Source: a virus. From it: DNA of 20,806 bases. Under the pieces are notes generated by a model, which saw only the letters and a list, made by a program, of their open reading frames with translations, was not told the origin of the DNA and searched no databases. Within the stretch, counting starts at the first letter, position 1, and every line of letters begins with the position of its first letter. The stretch is taken from positions 1-20,806 of the IMG/VR virus record IMGVR_UViG_3300023700_000771. The stretch is one strand, 5' to 3'. A program made the position numbers and the translations under genes. This document shows, piece by piece, positions 1 to 7,870 of the stretch.

Positions 1-11
1 GGGAAATTCCC

Positions 12-383
12 ATGAAAAAAGCACCCAAACAGATCATCAACTTCATACGCAATCCTGACGAGTGGGATGCTGTTGTATTTGAGACACAAATCCGTAACGA
101 AGTAGAGAACTCGACAGGCGCACTGACTGCGAGTGATGAAGCGTTGGTTGGAATGCTGGTCATGACCATGCAAAGTCTGATCGACGCTCAAAGTGCAATC
201 GCAAAGCATGGGCACATCGAACATTACAACTCCGGCCCTGCCACGTCGCCTTGGTACAAGATCAGAACCGAATCGCTCGACAAATCCGTCAAGATTTTGG
301 CGGAGCTGGGTTTGGTGGCCCGTGGCCGACCAAAGAAGACAAGCGCACCCACTGCGATAGATGAACTATTCGCCTCTGCTTGA
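12..383 (+). CDS. terS: Terminase small subunit (P27-like)
   Basis: A 123-residue protein immediately upstream of the large terminase, in the usual first position of a head operon. Small terminases bind the packaging site on phage DNA and hand the end to the large subunit. The C-terminal half, with its YKIRTESLDKSVKIL helix followed by the basic LVARGRPKK segment, resembles the end of P27-family small terminases; the acidic N-terminal half has no motif I can name. The gene starts at the first ATG in the window, preceded by a weak GGGA, and the first 11 bases form a small palindrome (GGGAAATTCCC) covering that site. Its end overlaps the start of the large terminase gene by 23 nt, suggesting coupled translation. 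Family assignment rests on position and C-terminal similarity, so it is fairly but not fully secure. Confidence 0.8.
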   Translation: MKKAPKQIINFIRNPDEWDAVVFETQIRNEVENSTGALTASDEALVGMLVMTMQSLIDAQSAIAKHGHIEHYNSGPATSPWYKIRTESLDKSVKILAELGLVARGRPKKTSAPTAIDELFASA

Positions 384-2034
384 GCCTGCGTTTAAGTACG
401 CGACAGCCGTAGTTCGCGGCGATCAACTTGCGTGTGAAGATGTCAGGATTGCGTGTCAACGGTTTCTCGATATGGTCGAGCGCAAAGACGCGCCCTATGA
501 GTTCGTCCCGTCAAAGGCCGAGCACATCCTCAAATTCGCCAAGTTCTGCCGCCACGTAAAAGGGCCTGATGCTGGCAAGTCGATTGAGCTTGAGGGATTT
601 CAAGTTCTATTCCTTGCTGCAATATATGGTTTCCGTGACAAGAAAGACCACAGCAAGCGATGGGTGACGGATGTCATCTTGTTCGTTCCCCGCAAGTCCG
701 GGAAGACCACGCTCGCCTCCATCATTGCCCTCTATGAGCTGTTGTTTGGTGAGGCTGGCCCTGAGGTGTTCACGCTGGCGACAAACCGCGAGCAGGCGTC
801 CATTTGCTTTGATTCATCCAAGGCGATCATGGAGAGCATGGTTCCCGAGTTGCAGAGCAGATTTATTCCGTTCCGCAGTGAGTTGAAAAAGGCCGGAGAC
901 TCCACTTCTACATACCGCGCACTGTCCCGCGAAAACCGCAAGACGGGTGACGGTAAAAACCCATCATGCGCCATGATTGACGAGGCCGCGCAGATCACAG
1001 AGCGCGGGTCGATTGAGGTGTTGCACTCGGGTATGGCTGCGCGTAAAAACCCGCTCCGCATGTATTTGACGACCGCGAGCTTCACCAAAGAGACAAAGTT
1101 CTATGAGGACTTGAATCACTTCCGCGCAGTGCTCCGTGGAGCCGCTGAAGACTCGTTCCGATGGTTTGGCCTGCTCTATTCTGTTGACCCCGGCGATGAG
1201 TGGTCTGACCCCGCCGTGTGGGGCAAGGCGAACCCTATGCTTGGCGTCTCTGTCACGACCGAAGCAATTCAGCACATGGCCGACGAGGCCAAGAGCAAAC
1301 CAGCGTCTCTGAACGAATTTTTATGCAAGCAGCTCAACATTTATGTGAGCTCGAATGCTGCGTGGGTTGATCGTCGATTCTGGGATGAGTCTGTTGCACC
1401 CATGCCGACTGACAAACCAGAGGCGACATTCATTGGATTCGACTTGGCACACAGCCGAGACTTGAATGCTGTGGTAACGCTCCATCGGTATGCCGAGGAA
1501 GACTTGTACGCTCGCTTCAAATTCTTCCTGCCAGAGGAATCGATTGACCTGATTCCCAACCATTACAAGTCGATCTTCAGTCAGGCTGTGGCATCCGGTA
1601 TATTGCACCTCACACCCGGTAACGTGACTGACCTGAATGAAATTGAATCCTACATACGTCAAGAGGCTGAGACACATGAAGTCAAGGAAATTGGTTATGA
1701 CCCTTACAACGCTGCTGCTCTTGTTGCCAACCTGTTCTCATACGGCCTTCCAGTCAAGAAAGTTGGACAGGGTATGGCAGTGCTATCCAACCCCTCGAAA
1801 ACGGCGGAACAGCTCATCCTAAAGAAGGCCATCAAACACGATGGAAATCCTTTTGTGGGATGGCAATTGGGCAACTGCGAGGTCTATACCGACGTGAATG
1901 GCAACGTAAAAGTGAGAAAAAACGAGGCCGACCCATCCGCGAAGGTTGACGGCATCATCGCCATGATCATGTCTTTGCATTGCCATTTGGATAACGTATT
2001 TGTGTCAGACTCTTATGGACTACGATTATTTTGA
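361..2034 (+). CDS. terL: Terminase large subunit (Terminase_1 type)
   Basis: ATPase and nuclease of the DNA packaging motor, acting at the portal vertex. The 557 residues carry both expected domains. The ATPase domain has a Walker A-like P-loop PRKSGKTT at residues 110-117 and a Walker B CAMIDEAA at 203-210, with the acidic pair D207-E208. The RNase H-like nuclease domain has three candidate metal-binding aspartates: D361 in FIGFDLAHS, D447 in EIGYDPYN and D530 in KVDGIIA. Length is normal for the family. The start at 361 is supported by the N-terminal pattern Y-x3-V-x2-G (residues 13-20) and the downstream ACQRFL, typical of Terminase_1 proteins. It overlaps the terS end by 23 nt. The stop at 2032-2034 is followed by the portal gene after 30 nt. 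The packaging mode (cos or pac) cannot be told from this sequence alone. Confidence 0.97.
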   Translation: MNYSPLLEPAFKYATAVVRGDQLACEDVRIACQRFLDMVERKDAPYEFVPSKAEHILKFAKFCRHVKGPDAGKSIELEGFQVLFLAAIYGFRDKKDHSKRWVTDVILFVPRKSGKTTLASIIALYELLFGEAGPEVFTLATNREQASICFDSSKAIMESMVPELQSRFIPFRSELKKAGDSTSTYRALSRENRKTGDGKNPSCAMIDEAAQITERGSIEVLHSGMAARKNPLRMYLTTASFTKETKFYEDLNHFRAVLRGAAEDSFRWFGLLYSVDPGDEWSDPAVWGKANPMLGVSVTTEAIQHMADEAKSKPASLNEFLCKQLNIYVSSNAAWVDRRFWDESVAPMPTDKPEATFIGFDLAHSRDLNAVVTLHRYAEEDLYARFKFFLPEESIDLIPNHYKSIFSQAVASGILHLTPGNVTDLNEIESYIRQEAETHEVKEIGYDPYNAAALVANLFSYGLPVKKVGQGMAVLSNPSKTAEQLILKKAIKHDGNPFVGWQLGNCEVYTDVNGNVKVRKNEADPSAKVDGIIAMIMSLHCHLDNVFVSDSYGLRLF

Positions 2035-2064
2035 GTGATAACATCACGAAAACTAGGAGCTGAC

Positions 2065-3462
2065 ATGGCTATTCTTGACATTTTTAAACGTAAATCAACC
2101 CAAGCTGACGAAAGCAACACGCTATTTGGTCAAACGGCTCTAGGCAACAACATCGTCTATCAGGGCGACAATAAACGCCCAACAGTCAACACTCAAATCC
2201 TCTATGTGACGACATCCAGCGCTAACTCCGCTGGTCGTCCGGTCGATATGAGCATGTTGACACGCAACAGCACGGTCATGGCCTGTATTGGAGCAAAGGC
2301 TCGCGCATTGGCTCAGTTGCCAATCAAGATCATGTCGGAAGCTGATGATGGCTCTTACCTCAACGCGGTCAAGGATGAGGCTGTCGGTGCACGCGACAAA
2401 AACAAGGCCAAGCAAGTCTACAAACTGCTGAACAACCCAAACAACTTCCAGTCGAAATATGAGTTCTGGTATCAGTGGCTCATGTGGTACGAGCTCTCCG
2501 GTGAGGCGTTTACTTTGTGGTGGCGCAAAGACCAAAAAGACCCATCTCAGACACCGCTTGAGATGTATATCTTGGACAGCACGTTGATCGCTGTGACGAT
2601 CACCCCAACGCGCTACCCATCGTATCGCTTGTCAACTCCCTCGTATGGATTTAGCAAGGACGAGCCTTTGGCGTCTCATCAAGTAATGCACGTCAAGGAG
2701 GCTGCGTGGCAAGGCTCCGCTGGTTTCAACAAAGGCATCTTGGCCGCTGAATTGGTGAGCCTAGACCAAGACATCGACGTGTATGCCAACTTCATCATGC
2801 TGAATGGCGCGAAGCCTTCCGGCATGTTCACGACCGAGCAAGCGATTCCTGATGCCAAGTACAAAGAGCTTGCTGCTCGTTTGAAAGAGGCTTGGTCGTC
2901 AATGGTGGGCAGTCAACGCACCGACGAGTCGAAGCCCGGCCAAGGCATGTTGCTTGATCAGGGTATGAAGTACACGCCATTGAACATGCTGAACTTGCAG
3001 GACACTGACGCACGCGAACTCAAGGTTCAGACCATGAAGCGTATTTGCGGTTTATTTGGTGTGCCCCCTGCAATGATCGGTATTCAAGATCAGAAGTACA
3101 ACAACACACAGACTTTGCTTGACGAGTTTTACAAGTCAACCATGAGCCCAACAATTGAAAACATCCAAGAGAAGCTGAAGATGCAATTGTTCGGTGGCTA
3201 TCCATCGTTGCATGTTCAGTTCGATACGGCAAACTTCCTTAAAGGCGCTCCGCTTGATCAAATGAACTACGTCAAGGCTGGTGTTGAATCTGGCATCTTC
3301 ACGCCCAATGAGGCGCGTGAATATCTTGGCAAGGCCAAAATCGCAGGTGGAGATGAGCTGAAGCAAGACGCCAAAGCAAGTGACCCAATTGCAGGCTCCA
3401 GTCCGCAAGATACAGGTGGCGGCGGCGGCAATCAGAAAAACAAGTTGAACATCGGCAAATAA
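2065..3462 (+). CDS. Portal protein (HK97 family)
   Basis: Portal proteins form the dodecameric ring at one capsid vertex through which DNA enters and to which the neck attaches. This protein (465 residues) has the family's typical features: an ACIGAKARALAQLP segment near residue 75, KVYKLLNNPN-like and FWYQWLMWYELSGEAF segments in the first third, and the conserved RICGLFGVPPAMIG block followed by an N-x-Q-T-L-L-x-E-F region near residues 325-360. The tail is glycine rich and polar. An in-frame GTG at 2035 would add ten residues, but the ATG at 2065 has a clear AGGAG at 2055-2059 five bases upstream, so I chose the ATG. The stop codon overlaps the ATG of the next small ORF by one base (TAATG). 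Capsid and protease genes downstream confirm the context. Confidence 0.95.
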   Translation: MAILDIFKRKSTQADESNTLFGQTALGNNIVYQGDNKRPTVNTQILYVTTSSANSAGRPVDMSMLTRNSTVMACIGAKARALAQLPIKIMSEADDGSYLNAVKDEAVGARDKNKAKQVYKLLNNPNNFQSKYEFWYQWLMWYELSGEAFTLWWRKDQKDPSQTPLEMYILDSTLIAVTITPTRYPSYRLSTPSYGFSKDEPLASHQVMHVKEAAWQGSAGFNKGILAAELVSLDQDIDVYANFIMLNGAKPSGMFTTEQAIPDAKYKELAARLKEAWSSMVGSQRTDESKPGQGMLLDQGMKYTPLNMLNLQDTDARELKVQTMKRICGLFGVPPAMIGIQDQKYNNTQTLLDEFYKSTMSPTIENIQEKLKMQLFGGYPSLHVQFDTANFLKGAPLDQMNYVKAGVESGIFTPNEAREYLGKAKIAGGDELKQDAKASDPIAGSSPQDTGGGGGNQKNKLNIGK

Positions 3463-3674
3463 TGTCGCTGATTTTTAAGATTATGGTAGCATCGTTGGTA
3501 GCAAATAGGCCAGCGGTTCCGCCCCCTCCTCGGAGGGGTAGGCCACCAAAAACAATACACGACATTGATTTATCCAAAGTCGATGAGGTAATCCATGACG
3601 CAAAAAAACTTGATGATGGTGTGCGAGGCCAAGCTGGTTCTCGAAAAGGCAGACAACACAGAACCCACGGGTAA
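3462..3674 (+). CDS. Small basic ORF overlapping the protease gene
   Basis: A 70-residue ORF that begins in the portal stop codon (TAATG) and runs 80 nt into the protease gene in another frame. Without it, 132 nt between portal and protease would be non-coding, which is unusual in this packed operon. The middle reads PPPPRRGRPPK, resembling an AT-hook-like basic motif, followed by an acidic helix-like IDLSKVDEVIHDAKKLDD. The last 20 or so residues, inside the protease gene, look like out-of-frame translation. There is no good ribosome binding site at 3462; an internal ATG lies at 3483. It may be a real small protein, or a leader whose translation is coupled to the protease. A GC-rich inverted repeat (3523-3538) lies inside it. 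I do not recognise a family. Confidence 0.4.
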   Translation: MSLIFKIMVASLVANRPAVPPPPRRGRPPKTIHDIDLSKVDEVIHDAKKLDDGVRGQAGSRKGRQHRTHG

Positions 3675-4416
3675 TATCGAAGCTGTTGTCACAACTTGGG
3701 GCCCGCGTGAAGGCGCTGATGGCCGAAAGTTCAACTATCAGCCAGAGGCATTTATGCAGTGGGCTGAGGACTTCTCCAAGGCTGGCCGACCATTGCCAAT
3801 GTTCGTGAATCACGATGCTGATTCAATTCCAGTTGGTGAGTGGACATCATTTGAATTTGATGATACAGGCATGACCGCATGTGGTCGCCTTTACATCAAC
3901 ACCACTCAAGGCTCCGATCTGTATCAAGTCATGAGCGAATCGCCCAATATGTTTGGCGGCGTCTCTGTTGGCGCATACGCTGAAGAATATCAGTGGACAA
4001 AAGAAGACGGTACTCCAATGACCGTTGGCTCTGACAATCCATACGAAGACGGCTATTTCCAAATCACCAAAGGTGGCTTGCGTGAAGTGTCCGTCGTGAT
4101 GTATCCAAACAACCCAATGGCAGAAGTCAACAAGCTGGAATACTTCCGCCCCGACGGCACTGCCGACCTGAAAGTTTTGGAGCAAGCACTGCGGGATGCA
4201 GGGTTAATCCGAAAAGATGCGGTCGCTGCCGCATCTATCTTCAAGAAAGTGATTGAACAGCGTGATGCTGGACATGAGCAACTTGAAATTGCGCCAAAGC
4301 AGAGTGATTCTGATGCGGAAGCGACCGAAGCTGCGAAAGTAGCAGAAGCTGCGATTCTTGCCGCTCTTGAGCAGCGTGAATTGCTCAAATCCCTCGATAA
4401 ACGACTGAAAGGTTAA
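3595..4416 (+). CDS. Prohead protease (HK97/U35 type)
   Basis: Serine protease that is packaged in the procapsid and cleaves the N-terminal arm of the capsid protein during maturation. The 273 residues show the family signature in order: H73 in FVNHD, S124 in GGVSVGA, and the diagnostic LREVSVVMYPNNPMAEV block at residues 162-178, in which E164 is the likely third active-site residue. Residues 195-205 (ALRDAGLIRKD) match the helical segment common after the protease core. From about 230 onward the protein is an alanine- and glutamate-rich helix that might contact the capsid arm. The ATG at 3595 follows GAGGT (3585-3589) at normal spacing. The gene ends three bases before the first capsid gene. 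The active-site assignment is by pattern with the family, not by alignment. Confidence 0.93.
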   Translation: MTQKNLMMVCEAKLVLEKADNTEPTGNIEAVVTTWGPREGADGRKFNYQPEAFMQWAEDFSKAGRPLPMFVNHDADSIPVGEWTSFEFDDTGMTACGRLYINTTQGSDLYQVMSESPNMFGGVSVGAYAEEYQWTKEDGTPMTVGSDNPYEDGYFQITKGGLREVSVVMYPNNPMAEVNKLEYFRPDGTADLKVLEQALRDAGLIRKDAVAAASIFKKVIEQRDAGHEQLEIAPKQSDSDAEATEAAKVAEAAILAALEQRELLKSLDKRLKG

Positions 4417-4419
4417 ACC

Positions 4420-5766
4420 ATGTCTCAAGTCATTCTTGACAAATTGGATGCCATCGAAGCTAAACAAGCTGAGAGCATCGTGGCCGTTGAAGCCAAAATC
4501 CCCGCCGCCGTCGAAGCCGTCAAAGCTGAGATGAGCGAGATGGTTGCTGCGTTGGAAGCCAAAGTTGCCTCCATCCAAGCTCCCGAATTCATCCGCACTC
4601 CTGCTAAGACTGTTCGCCAAGACGTGAACCGTAAAGTTGTTGAGCAATTGAAGACTTTGGCCTCTGGCTCGAAGACTACTTTTGAAAGCAAACTGCAAGT
4701 GTTTGCCGACGAAGCTCAGTACGATGCGTACATGAAAGAAGCCTCTGCTTTGACCGCTGGTGGTGATGGCAAGGGTGGTCGTACTGCGTATGACCCTGTG
4801 TTCGTCGCTCTGCGTTTGGCTAACCCATTGCGCGGCGTGTCGCGTACCGTGGCTACCGATGGCTCCAGCTATCAGTTCCGCGTGAAAACTGGCAACGCAG
4901 GCGCTCGTTGGGGCTACGGCATCCAAAACAACGGCGCGGAAACCACTGAGAACACAAAGATTTGGCAACAAGTCTTGAAGGACATCAACGTCCAGTTCCC
5001 AATCCGTACTGCTGCATTGGACGACATCGACGGCTTGGAAGCCAACGTGGTTGACGACATGCTGGCCGAATTCGCTGAGAGCGAAGGCTTGGGCATGATC
5101 AAGAACTTTGAAGCTGTGGGTGACGGTACAACCAACCCATACGGCGGCTCTGATGGCGTTCGTGGCATCAACAGCTACCCCGGCGCTAACGCATCCTACA
5201 CAGGCGGCGTGGTTTCGGTGTCTTCGTTCGGCCCCACAGGCACTGGCGCATCAAGCGGCTTGCACAACCTCGCCACTTATGACCAGTTGACTACCAACGG
5301 TGACGCTCAAGTCAACGAAGTGGTCTACAAGGACATGATCAACTTCATCTATTCCTTGCCACAACAATACTGGACTCCAAATGCGAAGTTCATGATCAAC
5401 CCATTGATGTTGGCCGCTATCCGTGGCTTGACAGACCAAAATGGCACTCCGATCTTCAAGCAAATGGAAGCCATGACCTTGGACGGTATCGTTGGTCAAA
5501 TGTTGGGCTTCGACGTGGTGGTGAACAAGTACATGGACAATCCGTTCGGTACTGGCGTGACTGGTACAACCAGCCTCTACCCAATCCTGTTCGCTGACTT
5601 CCCACGCTATCACACCATTGTTGATCGCTTGAACATGGTTCTGCGTCGCTACGACCAGACCTTGCCCGGCTACATCACCTTCTACGGTGAGAAGCGTTTG
5701 CAGTCCGGTATTCGTGACCCCTTCTCTGGTGTCCGTTACCGTTCAACTGCCACTGCAACTGTCTGA
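4420..5766 (+). CDS. Major capsid protein 1 (HK97 fold, with scaffold arm)
   Basis: Main shell protein, 448 residues, directly after the protease as in HK97. Residues 1-56 are a heptad-like coiled coil rich in Ala, Glu, Lys and Val, and residues 1 to about 105 look like the delta (scaffolding) domain removed by the protease. The mature core begins around EASALT at residue 107 and continues with the FVALRLANPLR segment typical of the Phage_capsid family, a GGSDGVRGINSYPG glycine-rich turn and a C-terminal GEKRLQSGIRDPFSGVRY. No separate scaffold gene is visible, which fits an attached arm. The start has GAAAGG at 4407-4412. A strong intrinsic terminator begins 11 nt after the stop, and a shorter paralogue follows. 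The exact cleavage point is not visible from sequence. Confidence 0.95.
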   Translation: MSQVILDKLDAIEAKQAESIVAVEAKIPAAVEAVKAEMSEMVAALEAKVASIQAPEFIRTPAKTVRQDVNRKVVEQLKTLASGSKTTFESKLQVFADEAQYDAYMKEASALTAGGDGKGGRTAYDPVFVALRLANPLRGVSRTVATDGSSYQFRVKTGNAGARWGYGIQNNGAETTENTKIWQQVLKDINVQFPIRTAALDDIDGLEANVVDDMLAEFAESEGLGMIKNFEAVGDGTTNPYGGSDGVRGINSYPGANASYTGGVVSVSSFGPTGTGASSGLHNLATYDQLTTNGDAQVNEVVYKDMINFIYSLPQQYWTPNAKFMINPLMLAAIRGLTDQNGTPIFKQMEAMTLDGIVGQMLGFDVVVNKYMDNPFGTGVTGTTSLYPILFADFPRYHTIVDRLNMVLRRYDQTLPGYITFYGEKRLQSGIRDPFSGVRYRSTATATV

Positions 5767-5777
5767 TAGTTGCCATT

Positions 5778-5802
5778 GGAGGGGCTTCGGCCCCTCCTTT
5801 TT
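5778..5802 (+). terminator. Intrinsic terminator between the two capsid genes
   Basis: A perfect 8-bp GC-rich stem, GGAGGGGC (5778-5785) with GCCCCTCC (5790-5797), closed by a TTCG tetraloop and followed at once by five T residues (5798-5802). This is a classic Rho-independent terminator. It sits 11 nt after the capsid 1 stop and 23 nt before the capsid 2 ATG. No promoter can fit in that remaining gap, so capsid 2 and later genes presumably depend on readthrough, antitermination or a promoter inside capsid 1. Confidence 0.93.
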
Positions 5803-5825
5803 CGGCTCTCACTAGGAAAAACAAA

Positions 5826-6842
5826 ATGACCATCATCGAAAAAATCCTGAACGGCATCAAGCAAGCCATCACTGAAAACCAAGAGGTCACAATTGACCTG
5901 AAAGAAGCCTCTGCGCTGACTGGCTCTGGTTCGGGTGTTGGTGGTAACGTCGTATTTGATGACGCATTCGCTGCGCTTCGTCAAGCTAACCCTCTGCGCC
6001 AAGGCGCTCGTGAAATTCCCGTCATGGGTTCTGATGCTCAATTCGTTGCCAAGACTGGTAACGCTGCGAATGCAACAAACCCATGGACTTATGTGCCCAA
6101 CCCAAACAGCGGCACTCCAAACATCAACACTTCAATCTGGCAATTGCCTGTGCGCGTCCTGACCGCCCAGTTGCCAATTCGCTCTGCTGTGTTGTCTGAT
6201 GTGAATCAATTGAATGCGGCCATCGTTGATGACTTGGCGCTCGAATTCGCACAGCTCGAAGGTCAATCCATGGTCTTGAACAATGACCAAGATGGTTCGA
6301 CAACAACCAGCACTGGTGGCACTGATGGCCTGCGCGGCTTGGACTCGTATCCATCCAACTCGGTGAGTCAATACGGCTCTAGCGGCACTGCAATCACCAA
6401 CGGCCTGCATAAGATCGCCACCGTGTCATTGGGCGGCTCTGCTGTCACTTACGACAAAGTGGTTGCCATGGCTAAAGCGTTGCCTGCTCAATACTGGTCG
6501 CTGCCCGGCACTGCTTGGCACATGAGCCCCGACATGATCTTGGCTCTGCGCGAGCTGAAGGACTTGCAAGGTCTGCCATTGTTCCTTGAGCTTGGTGACT
6601 CTGACGGCGCGGCGGTCGGTTACGTCTTCGGCTTCCCTGTTGTGCCAAACCCATTCTTGAGCGCCGCCTTCCCAATTTACTTGGGCAACTGGCCTCGTTT
6701 CCTGACCATTGGCGACACCGAGCAAATGACCATCAAAGGCTTTGAGCAAACAGCTCCCGGCTTCGTGACCATGTTCGCCGAAAAGCGTGTTGTGTCTACT
6801 GTGCGCGACCCCTTCGCTGGTGTTCGCATGTCTGCCGCCTAA
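5826..6842 (+). CDS. Second HK97-fold capsid protein (paralogue, no scaffold arm)
   Basis: A 338-residue capsid paralogue. Residues 27-81 align without gaps to residues 107-161 of capsid 1 with 30 of 55 identities by eye, both starting EASALT and sharing ALR-x-ANPLR and KTGNA. Other shared blocks are GGTDGLRG-x-DSYP and the C-terminal AEKR-x2-S-x-VRDPFAGVR. The copy lacks about 80 N-terminal residues: only about 26 residues precede the conserved core, so the coiled-coil scaffold arm is missing. It has its own ribosome binding site (AGGA 5814-5817, ATG 5826) but follows a terminator, so it is probably made in smaller amounts. Possible roles are a vertex (pentamer) subunit, a minor shell component or a decoy duplicate. 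It is intact, without frameshift, which argues for a maintained function. Confidence 0.9.
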   Translation: MTIIEKILNGIKQAITENQEVTIDLKEASALTGSGSGVGGNVVFDDAFAALRQANPLRQGAREIPVMGSDAQFVAKTGNAANATNPWTYVPNPNSGTPNINTSIWQLPVRVLTAQLPIRSAVLSDVNQLNAAIVDDLALEFAQLEGQSMVLNNDQDGSTTTSTGGTDGLRGLDSYPSNSVSQYGSSGTAITNGLHKIATVSLGGSAVTYDKVVAMAKALPAQYWSLPGTAWHMSPDMILALRELKDLQGLPLFLELGDSDGAAVGYVFGFPVVPNPFLSAAFPIYLGNWPRFLTIGDTEQMTIKGFEQTAPGFVTMFAEKRVVSTVRDPFAGVRMSAA

Positions 6843-6854
6843 TAGGGGTTCCGC

Positions 6855-7523
6855 ATGTCCGTTGACCAAGTTGGCTATTTGAATTACGGGGCTCCCACAA
6901 GGAACCCGTTCAATTACGCAAAGACCGAGCAGATCAAGCGTGACATTGCAACGTCTTGGTTGACTCTCGACGAAATCACCAATCAACTCAACTTGTTCGG
7001 TGATGAAAGTCAAGACAGCTACTTGACTGGCCTTGAGCTGGCCGTGCGCATGACGATTGAAGACTTCCTTGGGATGTCCATCTTCCCGGTGTCTTATCGC
7101 GTCTGGTACAACGCGGCAAGCCTGTATGGCACGCCTTTGTCTTTGGACTTGCCTGAGGTGAGCCAGAACTTTGACCCTGCACAGCCGGGCATCACGATCA
7201 ATGCTGTGAAGTATTGGACTGGCGATCAAGTGCCCGTCATTCATGTGATGTCGAAGACCTCGTATTACTACGACGCCTCGGGCAACAAGGTGATCTTGGA
7301 CAGCCTGCCAAGCGATCTGAATACGGTGATGACATCGCCAATCTATTGCGAGTACACAACAGCAGCAAACCCCTTGGCGGCTTACCCCGTGATCAAACAG
7401 GCTGGTTTGCTGTTGTTGACTCACCTCTACAACAATCGTAGCGACACGACTGGCCCGATTCAGCACAACATCCCTTGGGGTGTTCAGACCTTGCTTCGTC
7501 CGTACAAACCACTGGTGATGTAA
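6855..7523 (+). CDS. Head-tail connector (HK97 gp6-like)
   Basis: A 222-residue protein in the first neck position after the capsid genes. Such proteins form the adaptor ring under the portal. The helical N-terminal half (SWLTLDEITNQLNLF and SQDSYLTGLELAVRMTIEDFLG) is the usual pattern of gp6-like connectors, where an early helix pair is followed by a beta-rich insertion. The C-terminal LLLLTHLYNNRSDTT and the end GVQTLLRPYKPLVM match the family's closing signature, a helix followed by a leucine-arginine-proline-tyrosine ending. The insertion between about residue 85 and 175 is longer than in HK97 gp6 itself, as in the phiE125 gp8-like subgroup. An AGGGG upstream of the ATG serves as ribosome binding site. 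The stop abuts the next ATG directly. Confidence 0.85.
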   Translation: MSVDQVGYLNYGAPTRNPFNYAKTEQIKRDIATSWLTLDEITNQLNLFGDESQDSYLTGLELAVRMTIEDFLGMSIFPVSYRVWYNAASLYGTPLSLDLPEVSQNFDPAQPGITINAVKYWTGDQVPVIHVMSKTSYYYDASGNKVILDSLPSDLNTVMTSPIYCEYTTAANPLAAYPVIKQAGLLLLTHLYNNRSDTTGPIQHNIPWGVQTLLRPYKPLVM

Positions 7524-7868
7524 ATGGCAATTGCACGTTTTGAGAATGTCGATGTGAACAACCTTACCTTCGGTACTGATGCCGTGGGTGAGTACACGAC
7601 GACCATCTCCAAGTGGTTCACCACTCGCGCACGCGTGCAAGACGTAAAGAACAACCTTGAGATTGACTCAAAATACCGCGTCTATCAAGACCTTGTGAAC
7701 CTGATCTTCAACTACACGCCCAACATGAAGGAAGTGGTTGACAATCAGAATCTTTACTCGATTACATGGCGCGGATTGGACTGGCGTATCACTGATGTCT
7801 TTGAGTCAAATGATCGGATGAATGTTCGATTGCTCTGCTATCGTAATGACCCATCCACAAGGGTTTAA
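7524..7868 (+). CDS. Head closure / head-tail joining protein
   Basis: A 114-residue protein in the second neck position. Head-tail joining proteins close the connector channel and form the interface for the tail. The C-terminal part, YSITWRGLDWRITDVFES followed by a beta-strand-like MNVRLLCYR, matches the small beta-barrel pattern of the Phage_H_T_join family, in which a Y-x-I-x-W-x-G-x-x-W/Y-x-I sequence precedes alternating strands. The N-terminal WFTTRARVQDVK segment (residues 31-42) also fits the common arginine-containing strand. It starts immediately after the connector stop codon, with no gap, so its translation is probably coupled. Assignment depends on size, gene order and the C-terminal pattern. 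Confidence 0.75.
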   Translation: MAIARFENVDVNNLTFGTDAVGEYTTTISKWFTTRARVQDVKNNLEIDSKYRVYQDLVNLIFNYTPNMKEVVDNQNLYSITWRGLDWRITDVFESNDRMNVRLLCYRNDPSTRV

Positions 7869-7870
7869 GC

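Noticed and set aside
1-11. GGGAAATTCCC palindrome at the window start as a packaging or binding site
   Set aside because: Short palindromes are common and the window edge prevents seeing its context; no support for a function.
2035-2064. GTG start for the portal gene directly after the terminase stop
   Set aside because: The ATG at 2065 has a clear AGGAG; the ten added residues resemble no portal N-terminus.
3523-3538. Inverted repeat CCCCTC-CTCG-GAGGGG as a terminator
   Set aside because: It has no T tract on either side and lies inside an ORF, so it does not meet the pattern of an intrinsic terminator, unlike the two TTCG hairpins.
4204-4971. Antisense ORF of 255 codons opposite protease end and capsid 1
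   Set aside because: Shadow of the protease and capsid genes; no recognisable domain and no supporting context on the minus strand.
6426-7640. Long antisense ORF of 404 codons opposite capsid 2 and the connector
   Set aside because: It is the shadow of well-supported + strand genes with motif evidence, has no gene-like spacing or ribosome binding site, and its composition is rich in His, Arg and Gln as expected from antisense reading of this codon bias.
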